Shown here piece after piece: positions 1 to 8,100 of a stretch of DNA of 18,519 bases (positions are counted from its first letter, which is position 1; every line of letters starts with the position of its first letter). Source of the stretch: Lactobacillus iners DSM 13335. GTDB taxonomy: Bacteria > Bacillota > Bacilli > Lactobacillales > Lactobacillaceae. The stretch is taken from NCBI RefSeq assembly GCF_000160875.1, contig NZ_GG700805.1, positions 463,319 to 481,837 of the forward strand. The letters are read 5' to 3'. The notes below the pieces were generated by a model. The model was not told where the DNA came from. It was given only the letters and a program-made list of their open reading frames with translations, and made no database searches. The position numbers were made by a program, and so were the translations under genes.

Positions 1-1240
1 CAAGGAAATTCACATTTATGTCACTAAAGATGAGGATGGAAACATTGTTAAGACAGAACAAAGTGAAAATAAAGTTAATGGTCATGACGGCGACGAGTAC
101 ACAACCGAAAAGAATGAAAAAGATGGATTCAAATTTGTGAAAACACAAGATCCAAAGGATAATCCAACTTATTCAACAGACGGAAAGAGTACAACAGGAA
201 AGATAGTTGGCAATAAAGATCAATCGATAACTTATGTTTATGAAAAGGTAGTTAAGAAGGAACAACCAGCTCCAGCTCCAGAACCGAAGAAAGGATCTTT
301 CCAAGAAATTCACATTTATGTCACTAAAGATGAAGACGGAAACGTTGTTAATACAATTCAAAGTGAAAATAAAGTTGATGGACGAGACGGCGATGAGTAC
401 ACAACCGAAAAGAATGAAAAAGATGGATTCAAATTTGTGAAAACACAAGATCCAAAAGATAATCCAACTTATTCAACAGAAGGTAAGAGTACGACAGGCA
501 AGATAGTTGGCAACAAGGACCAATCTATAACTTACGTTTATGAAAAAATAGTTAAGAAGGAAAAACCAACACCATGTCCAGTATGTCCAACACCTAAGCC
601 AGAGCCAAAGAGTGGATCCTTCAAGGAAATTCACATTTATGTTACTAAGGATGAAGACGGTAAGGTCGTTAAGACAGAACAAAATGAAAATAAAGTTGAT
701 GGACGAGACGGCGATGAGTACACAACCGAAAAGAATGAAAAAGACGGATTCAAATTTGTGAAAACACAAGATCCAAAAGATAATCCAACTTATTCAACAG
801 AAGGTAAGAGTACGACAGGCAAGATAGTTGGCAACAAGGACCAATCCATAACCTATGTTTATGAAAAGGTAGTTAAGAAGGAAAAACCAACTCCATGTCC
901 AGTATGTCCAACCCCTAAGCCAGAACCAAAGCCGCAACCAGAGCCAAAGCCAGAGCCAAAGCCAGAACCAAAGCCGCAACCAGAGCCAAAGCCAGAGCCA
1001 AAGCCGCAACCAGAGCCAAAGCCGGAACCAAAACCACAGCCGCAGCCAGAGCCAAAGCCAGAACCGCAGCCACAGCCAAAGCCAGAGCCACAACCTAAAC
1101 CTAAACCAGAGCCAAAACCTGAACCAAAGAAATTACCACAGTCAGGTTCTTCAGAAGAAGGTTACGCATTAGGAATGGCTATGTTAGGATTGAGTGGATT
1201 AATGACTATAGTAGATATAAAACGAAAAAATGAAAAATAG
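1..1240 (+). CDS. MucBP-repeat, LPQSG-anchored surface adhesin, 3' part
   Basis: The reading frame (codons from base 2) is open from the left edge to the stop at 1238-1240, so only the C-terminal ~412 residues are here; the start, signal peptide and ligand-binding head are outside. Three ~82-residue MucBP-like repeats begin with [12 protein letters not shown] and end in TYVYEK, the usual beta-strand signature of mucin-binding-protein modules. They are followed by a PEPKP/PQPEPKP tract (about 908-1132) that probably spans the cell wall. Then come LPQSG (1133-1147), a hydrophobic segment and a KRKNEK tail, so the protein should be joined to peptidoglycan by sortase A. LPQSG is a variant of LPQTG. 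Two linkers carry a CPVC motif, which is unusual in such proteins. The gene ends in a strong terminator, so it is probably not cotranscribed with the next gene. Mucus adhesion is inferred from the family and is not shown. Confidence 0.93.
   Translation, partial: KEIHIYVTKDEDGNIVKTEQSENKVNGHDGDEYTTEKNEKDGFKFVKTQDPKDNPTYSTDGKSTTGKIVGNKDQSITYVYEKVVKKEQPAPAPEPKKGSFQEIHIYVTKDEDGNVVNTIQSENKVDGRDGDEYTTEKNEKDGFKFVKTQDPKDNPTYSTEGKSTTGKIVGNKDQSITYVYEKIVKKEKPTPCPVCPTPKPEPKSGSFKEIHIYVTKDEDGKVVKTEQNENKVDGRDGDEYTTEKNEKDGFKFVKTQDPKDNPTYSTEGKSTTGKIVGNKDQSITYVYEKVVKKEKPTPCPVCPTPKPEPKPQPEPKPEPKPEPKPQPEPKPEPKPQPEPKPEPKPQPQPEPKPEPQPQPKPEPQPKPKPEPKPEPKKLPQSGSSEEGYALGMAMLGLSGLMTIVDIKRKNEK
2..247 (+). repeat. MucBP-like repeat 1
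   Basis: An 82-codon unit from [13 protein letters not shown] to TYVYEK. It is followed by an 18-codon linker, [13 protein letters not shown], that lacks the CPVC motif found after the other two repeats. It is the most diverged of the three copies, with NG H for DGR in the middle. Confidence 0.85.
302..547 (+). repeat. MucBP-like repeat 2
   Basis: An 82-codon unit in the same frame, starting 300 bases after repeat 1. It is nearly identical to its neighbours at the DNA level, which suggests recent duplication or gene conversion. It is followed by a 25-codon linker that contains CPVC (575-586). Confidence 0.85.
623..868 (+). repeat. MucBP-like repeat 3
   Basis: An 82-codon unit starting 321 bases after repeat 2; the larger spacing reflects the longer CPVC linker. 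It is followed by a second CPVC (896-907) that leads directly into the proline-rich tract. Confidence 0.85.
908..1132 (+). repeat. Proline-rich PEPKP/PQPEPKP wall-spanning tract
   Basis: About 75 codons of short degenerate units (PEPKP, PQPEPKP, PQPKP) rich in Pro, Glu, Lys and Gln, directly before the LPQSG anchor. Tracts of this kind in sortase substrates span the peptidoglycan. The underlying DNA is a short-period repeat of ccagagccaaag-like units and is likely to vary in length between strains. Confidence 0.85.
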
Positions 1241-1281
1241 TTGTTAAACTGAAAAAGACAAAGTAGTATTACTTGTATGAA

Positions 1282-1316
1282 CCCCGAAATTCGAACCAGA
1301 ATTTCGAGGTTTTTAT
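1282..1316 (+). terminator. Rho-independent terminator of the MucBP gene
   Basis: An 11-bp stem (1282-1292 with 1299-1309, one C-A mismatch) with a 6-base loop, GAACCA, is followed by TTTTT from 1310. It lies 41 bases after the stop codon. Confidence 0.88.
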
Positions 1317-1361
1317 TATGTTTACCTTATCTAAACAAGCCAGAATTGATATGTATAATTA

Positions 1362-1389
1362 TTGACAAAATGAGATAAACGTTTATTAT
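1362..1389 (+). promoter_or_regulatory. Predicted sigma-70/SigA promoter of the TM2-domain gene
   Basis: A perfect -35 TTGACA (1362-1367) and a TATTAT -10 (1384-1389) are 16 bp apart, followed by a short leader. The palindrome ATAAACGTTTAT (1375-1386) lies in the spacer and overlaps the -10 box. It could be an operator, but no known regulator is recognised. Confidence 0.7.
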
Positions 1390-1426
1390 TAAACTTATAT
1401 TTTTCCAAAAAAACGAGGTATTAACC

Positions 1427-1813
1427 ATGGCTAAAGTGTTAAAAACTAATGTAAGTAAGACTATTATCGGGTTAGACAACGGTTCCATTGAAGAAGTAGA
1501 TACTGCTTCTTTAGATTTTATTCCTCAGGTAGATGATGAATTGGAAGTTTATAAAACTGGCGATGAAATTATTGTTAGAAAATGTAATAAAGAGCAATTT
1601 TATCATAATGGTAGAAGAGTAAATAAACTAGTATATGCTTTGCTAGCAATTTTTTTAGGTAGTTTTGGTATTCATAAATTTTACGCAGGTCGGATGGTAG
1701 GTATTGTTTATATCCTTTTCTTTTGGACTTGTATACCTGGACTTATCGGCTTTATTGAGGGCATTGCAGCATTAGTCAAAGAAGCTGACAGTGATGGTAA
1801 TATCTATTTATAG
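1427..1813 (+). CDS. TM2-domain membrane protein
   Basis: A 128-residue protein. Residues 1-65 are a soluble, beta-rich N-terminal part. Residues ~67-116 form the TM2 domain: a first membrane helix (LVYALLAIFLGSFG), a short polar loop GIHKFYAGR (81-89) and a second hydrophobic stretch (VGIVYILFFW to GIAAL). The loop carries the hallmark G-hHxFYxG pattern of the TM2 family. The role of bacterial TM2 proteins is poorly defined, so no function is assigned. GAGG (1415-1418) lies 8 bases before the ATG and supports this start. The gene has its own promoter and is followed by a terminator, so it is probably monocistronic although it sits between adhesin genes. The family call is firm; any link to surface-protein export is speculation. 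Confidence 0.9.
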   Translation: MAKVLKTNVSKTIIGLDNGSIEEVDTASLDFIPQVDDELEVYKTGDEIIVRKCNKEQFYHNGRRVNKLVYALLAIFLGSFGIHKFYAGRMVGIVYILFFWTCIPGLIGFIEGIAALVKEADSDGNIYL

Positions 1814-1851
1814 AAATGGCGATTGAAAAAATTTAGTGTGTATCAAATCGT

Positions 1852-1928
1852 TTTATCGCTAATTAAATGAGTGAAAAGACTTCGAGATTATATAATCCGG
1901 GGTCTTTTTTTACAAAAAAATCAGATTG
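1852..1928 (+). repeat. Direct-repeat block A, copy 1 (terminator block)
   Basis: This block (TTTATCGCTAATTAA, then ATGAGTG and the terminator hairpin, to ATCAGATTG) recurs at 13439-13531 after the giant surface-protein gene. Compared with that copy it lacks 14 bases (TCTATTTTGATTAA) and one T in the hairpin. With block B it brackets the giant gene. Confidence 0.85.
1874..1911 (+). terminator. Rho-independent terminator after the TM2-domain gene
   Basis: The left arm AAAAGACTTCGAGATT pairs with AATCCGGGGTCTTTT, including two T-G wobbles and one bulged A, and a run of seven T follows (1905-1911). A cleaner version of the same hairpin occurs at 13475-13513; this copy has lost one T, which creates the bulge. 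Confidence 0.82.
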
Positions 1929-1945
1929 AATCCAAGAGCAGGAAA

Positions 1946-2012
1946 CTTGAAAGTCGGGGGGGGGGGTGTACTAAAATTAAAGTGTATAGACGTCAAAAGA
2001 CGTGTTTTTATT
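1946..2012 (+). promoter_or_regulatory. Block B, copy 1: promoter element with G11 tract in the spacer
   Basis: TTGAAA (1947-1952) and TAAAAT (1972-1977, five of six matches to TATAAT) flank a 19-bp spacer that is mostly a run of 11 G (1956-1966). The whole 67-bp element aligns without gaps to 13765-13831, with 61 identical positions. Downstream is the inverted repeat ACGTC-AAAA-GACGT (1990-2003). A second possible promoter, TAGACG (1987-1992) with TATTAT (2009-2014) at 16 bp, cannot be excluded; in that case the G run would lie just upstream of the -35. Slippage in the run could change transcription in either model, but the spacer model predicts a direct on/off effect. Confidence 0.68.
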
Positions 2013-2035
2013 ATTAATTAATATAGATAATTATT

Positions 2036-2040
2036 AGGAG
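2036..2040 (+). promoter_or_regulatory. Ribosome-binding site of the giant surface-protein gene
   Basis: AGGAG ends 8 bases before the ATG at 2049, which fixes this start. The next gene uses the same sequence and spacing. Confidence 0.85.
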
Positions 2041-2048
2041 TAAGTTAT

Positions 2049-2198
2049 ATGTTTGGTAAAAATAATAAATATATGCGTGATCTTAAACAAAGAGAAAAGG
2101 TTACGTATTATGGTATTCGTAAGTTTAGTGTTGGTGTTGTTTCAGTAGCTTTATCTTCACTTTTCTTATTAGGGTACGCCAACTCAGCTGCTGCAAGT
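2049..2198 (+). other. YSIRK-type signal peptide (giant protein)
   Basis: Residues 1-50: a positively charged start, YGIRKFSVG at 21-29, a hydrophobic core VVSVALSSLFLLG, then an Ala/Ser-rich cleavage region. Gly replaces the Ser of the classic YSIRK motif, and the next gene does the same (FGIRK). Confidence 0.88.
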
Positions 2199-5100
2199 TC
2201 AACTGTAGCAACTGATGTCCAACATTCCGAAAAAGCAAAAATAAAAGTTGATGCGGATACTAATAAAGAAAAAGCTGGAAAAGTTGATAAAAATTCATTA
2301 GCTGATTCTGCACCTAAGAAGGAAGAAGCAGAAACTAAAGCTAAATCTAAAGTTAAAGCTAAAATCAATGAAATCATACATGATAAAAAACAAGTTGATA
2401 AAGTCTTAGCAAGCGTTAAGTCTGCTAAAAATGGGCAAGCTGTTGTATACCAAGATCGTAGTGGTGATGCAGTAAGTAATCCTGAATGGCTTAAAAAACC
2501 AAATATTTTGGAATTGCAACGTTATCGTGGAGTTAATGATCAAGGAAAAAAGAAACCAGTTGGAAGTGATAATGTCGGAGAGTGGAATGACGTTACCCTA
2601 AAAACTGATATGTATGCACATGTTGAAGAAAGAAATGGCAGTAAGTATTTAGTTTTTGATGTCTTTTTCAATAATGATGGTCGTTCGATGCTTAAGCACT
2701 CCAATCAGCAACAATATGTTTGGCAAATACCTTACCAAATCGCAGATTTGAATAATGGTGGTTATAAAGGCGATACTTTGTCTAACTTATCTATTGATTT
2801 TTATGACAAAAATGCGTCATCTGCGTATAATGCTGTGTTGTCTCGTGATTTTTCAAATTTCTATAAAAATAATGCTAACTCAGCTAAATTAAATCCCTTA
2901 CAGACAGATCACTCTTTTGGTCAATCTATTTATCTTTATACGTTGGGAGTACGTGCAGGCAGAAGTCGTAATCAAGATTTAAGCGATACCTTCCATTCTA
3001 ATAAGGATGATCAAACTATTAAAAATGCGACTAAGTTGAGTGCACCTTACAGTAGTTACAGTTATGGTATTGGTGTTAGAACGACCGCTGTTAACGAAGC
3101 AGCTCACTTGCACTGTGATGTTAAATTGAGACCTGGTGTAACGACTGAAGATATTCAAAATGCTTATACTTGGGCTAACACATCATCTTATGGTAGAACT
3201 ACTAATTCTGCTTATACTTTCATTTCTGGTCGTGAACCATATGGAGAAGAAAATTTACCGCGTAAAAAGAGTGATAGTGAAGCACCTAAGTTGTATTTAA
3301 ATGGGCAACCAATGACTGATGGTAAGGAATTTACAACTTATCAAGGAGAAAGTACACCACTTAAATTTGAAGCCTCAGATAACGAAGGTAAGTTAAAGAA
3401 CTTTAAGGTTACAGGCATGCCAAGTGGTGACTTTAGTGTGGATAATCAATCTGCTACTGAATCTGCAAAATATAGTAAGGACTATAGTCAGGAAAAATTT
3501 GAAAATAAGGTAAATGGCCAACCTAAAGAGAAAATATATGATATTGCTGTGACAGCTACTGATGAAGCAGGCAATACTACTTCTCATAGTGTTAAGGTTC
3601 AATTGAAGAACCAAAGTAGTAAATATGCTGCTCCAACGGCAGATGTGATTACTGTTAAACGTGGTGAAAAGCCAAGCAATAATGATATTTTTGCAAAATT
3701 AAAATATAATAAAGCAGATGATAAAAAAGGCACACCATCTGTTGTTTCAATTCCAGATACTAATTTAGCACCAGATGCGTTCAAAACTGGGGATACAGCT
3801 GATGCAGGTTCTGCGGTTGTGAAAGTTACTTATTCAGATGGTTCCTATCATACAGTGAATGTTCCCGTTAAAGTTAAGAAACCAGATAATTTAGCTAATA
3901 CATTAACTGGAAAGACTGTTGAAGTAAAGGTCGGTGATTCATTAAAGCAGACTGCTGATAAAAAAGTGGATGCTAAACAATATGTGACTACTACGGGGAA
4001 TGTACAGCCACAAAAAGTTGAATTTGAAAAGGAACCGAGAACTGACTTAGCTGGGACATTCAAACGAAAAGCGATTGCTACTTATCCTGACGGTTCTAAA
4101 AATGAAACTGATGTTACTTTCAAAGTCAAACCTCTGAAACCAGTCATCCAGACTAACTTGATTGGGCATGCTAACCAAGAAAATCAGAAAGTAACGGTAT
4201 CTGTTGGGGACGGAGTACCTGATGGAGCAATTGTTCGTTTAACTGATGATAAAAATAAAGTTCTAGGAGAAGGACAAGTAAATAATGGTAGTGCAGAAGT
4301 TGTTATCAAAGATAAAATGCCCGATAATACGAAAGTAAAGGCCACTACCATTGTTAAAAATGGTGGAGAAATCACTTCCGATCCAAGTGATCCAAGCAAT
4401 GTGTCCCAAGATGATGTCGCACCTACATTAACAGTTTCCGCTCCATCAGAAATTACCGCAGGTGACGATTTGACTTTTACTTTTGATGCTAAGGATAATG
4501 TCAAGGTTAACTTTGAGATTGCAACTGGCATTGCGTCAGGTATGTTTGATATGGGAAACTTAATGAATATATTGTCAACTCAGCAGAAGACAACGTATTC
4601 TTCTTATCAAGATGACCATATGAAAGGAACGACCACTTTATTGTCGGTACCTGATAGTGAAGTGGGTAAACATGAATTTACCTTTAAAGTAACAGACGAT
4701 GCAAATCATACAGTTACTAAGAAGGTGTCAGTAACTGTTTATCCTAAATTAAAATTGAATGTTGAACCGATTACGGTGCCTTTAGGTGGAACATTGCCTG
4801 ATGCTAAAGTAGCACTAGGTAACACAGAAGGAATTGCAGAAGTTAAGAATAAAACAACAGGAAAAGTGGATATTCCAGCACCAACTATTCAATGGGTAGA
4901 ACAGCCAAAAACTGATAAAGTTGGTAATGCATTACCAGGTAAAGTAAGAATTACATTTAATGATAATCGTAATGGTGGTAAGCCAGTAGATGTATCAGTA
5001 CCCGTTAATGTACAAGACCAAAACGCTCCTGAAATTAAAGTTTACAAGAAAGAAAATGGCAATTATGTTGAAATAACTGCTAAAGATAAAGATGGTTATA

Positions 5101-8100
5101 TTAAACTTGATAGTTATGCACGTGAAGATGTGGACTTTAAGATCACATCAACCGATAATAGCGGTCAGATTAATGATTTAAGTATGATGCCTATTCCCGG
5201 AGTAAAGAGTTCAAAACCAGATGGCACAGGATCAAAAGATAATCCTAAGTCATTTACTTTAACAGGCCAAGCTCCGTTAGGAGATAAGTATTCTAGAGTT
5301 GTAAAAGCAGTCGATCCTTCAGGAAACACGACGACTTTGAAAGTTAGATTATATCCTCATAACCAGAGTGAAAAGTATGGTAACAAGGTCCACGGAAAAT
5401 TATTAACTTATAAGATGTCAGACGGTAATAATTATCCTGATCCAAAAGATGGTATTTCTCAAGAGGGGAATGATTTTCCAGTAGGATCAACTTATTCATG
5501 GGCAACAGAGCCAAAATGGACTGATCCAACAAGTGGTAAAGATGGTAAAGGTACTCCAAAAGAAGTATCAATTTGCGTTACTTTACCAGATGGTTCTACT
5601 AAGAATGTCAAATCAACGCTTACTATCATTGATGATGTTCCTCCTGTGATTGAAGAACCAGAAGATGCTGAAGCAATTACAAAAGATAATCATACTGTCT
5701 ATCGTGTAAAGGTCGTACGTGGTGGTGAAACTAAGATTTCTCTTAAATTGCACGATACATCAGGTCAATTACAAGGTGTGACAGCAACAGGAACAAGTTT
5801 TGTGACAGCAGGACAGATTTCTAAGATTACTGATGCAACAATTGACAATCCTGCAACCGTTGATTTAACGGTTAAGGCACCAAATCAAGCAGCAGAAGAA
5901 GGTAAGCCTTGGCAAGAAACAGTGACCTTAACAGATGCGAAGGGTAACACTACCACAGCAACGCTTGAACTTTATGCTGATAAGGATGCTGATTTGTATG
6001 ATCCTACAGTAACTCCTGTAGTTAAGACTAATACTACTGATACAGTAACTCAAGATGACATTAAAAAGGCTGTTACTAAGGATAAAGAGTATCCTAATAA
6101 TTATGCAGATCCAACAGTTGCAGTTGATGGTAAAATAGAAGATTACAATAAGGATAATAAAAAAGACTACTTTGTGCCTGTTACAGTTACATATCCAGAT
6201 CAATCTAAAGATCATGTTCAAGTCCATGTGACGATCGGTAATGATACGCTAGCTGCTAAATGTGAAGCCACTAAAGGACGTATAAGTGTTGCTTATGGTA
6301 CTTCAAAAGATACTATTAAGAACAAAGTTGAAAACACCAGCGAAAATGAAGTTAAAGTAAAGGAAGGTAGGAAAAAAGTAAAAAAGACTGACTATACTGT
6401 TCAGGTTCTTGAAGAATCAAGCCTTCCAGATGGAAAAACAGCTGGTCAGTTTGAAGTTCCTGTTAAAGTTGTTTATAAAGATGGATCTGCTGATACAACA
6501 ACGGTCAAAGTTACAGTAGAACAGCCCCAAAGTAAGTCTGATGTGAGTCAGTCTATAGGGCAAGTTGAAAAAGAGTATGGACAAGCAACTCAAGAAAATG
6601 ATGTATTAAAAGTAATTAAGCAAGATGACGGCCCTAAAGTTTCTTCACATATTAAGGCCAAAACAATTGTTCCAGGGCAAACGCTACCTGATGGTAAACA
6701 TCCAGGCACGCAAAAAGTACGTGTACAATTAACATTTGATGATGGTTCCCATAAGGTGGTAGAAGTTCCTGTTATTACTAAAGATCCACTTAATAAACAA
6801 TATGAGCCAGTAGCTACTGAACTTAAAAAAGATTATGGCCAACCGGCAACTAATGAAGAAATTATTAAGCAAGTTACAGTTAAAAAAGGTCCGCAAGTTT
6901 CTGAAGTAGTACCTAATAAAGATGTAACCAAGATAGAAGTTGTTCCAGGGCAAACTGCTATAGACGGAAAACAACCTGGTACAGTGAAGGTACAGGTTAA
7001 GGTAACTTATAAGGATGGTACAAGTGACATCGTTAATGTTCCTGTGACAGTAGCTGATCCAGCAAGTGTTACTTATCCACCAAAGGCTGATGCATTAACA
7101 GTGCCATGGGGGACCAAACAAGACGATATTAAGAACCAGATTGTAAGTAAGGTTACGATTGATTCTAAATATCCTACTGATAAGACTAAACCAAAGATTG
7201 AAGTAGCTAAAAATGCTAATGTGCCAGATGGGCAAACATCTACTAAAGTAAATGTTCCTGTTGAAGTCACTTATCCAGATGGGTCAGTTGCTATTGTTCA
7301 AGTTCCTGTAACAGTAGGCAATAAGCAAGCCGATAATTATGATCCAACAGTGACGCCAATTAAGAAAACTTATGCTGAACGTAAAATTACAGCAGACGAT
7401 ATTAAGAAAGCAGTTACCATTAATGGCTTGGATCCTAATAAAGGTGACTATACTATTTCTGTAGATGATACTATTCCCGCAGATGGCTTTGCTGAAGGAC
7501 ATACTGATGTTGCTGTGACTATCAAATATAAAGATGGTTCTACAGAGAAAACAAAAGTTCCAGTAATTATTGGACAATCTGAAGCAGGTTACACTGAAAA
7601 GAATTTGCCACAAGCTAAAACTATTTATAAGAATTACGGTGAAGAGATTAAAGATAGTGAAATTACGGGAGCAGTATCTGTTCCAAATTATACTAAGAGT
7701 GATAAGCAGACTCCGGGGGATGCAAATAAACTTCAATTTACCATTGCTGAGGGCAGTGCTAAGCCAGATTCACATAAATCAGGCAAAACTTTAGTTAAAG
7801 TGGTAGTTACATATGAAGATGGATCAAAAGCTACTGTTGATGTGCCAGTAATCGTGAAGGCTCCAGATACTGAGCAATACACACCAGCAGCTACTCCAGT
7901 TGAAAAAGAATTTGGCAAGCAAACTTCAGAAGATGACATTAAAAAGGCTATTACTATCTCTGGTTATCCTGAAGATAAGAAGAATAAGATTCAATATAAG
8001 GTTTCGACCAATAAAATTCCAAATGGTCAAACAGCTGGAGACTTTACTGTTCCAGTTGAGATTACTTATGCTGATGGATCTAAAGGAAATATAGATGTAC

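Noticed and set aside
794..1093. Minus-strand frame encoding Trp/Leu-rich peptide
   Set aside because: It is the complement of the proline-rich PEPKP tract. There is no ribosome-binding site and the composition is absurd for a real protein.
1956..1966. G11 run as a sequencing or assembly error
   Set aside because: Two independent copies with the same flanks and the same length make a pure artefact unlikely. The exact count may still be a consensus over a mixed population.
1956..1966. G run as a translational (frameshift) switch inside a coding region
   Set aside because: It lies upstream of a well-placed AGGAG and ATG, and no open frame crosses the run and joins the gene.
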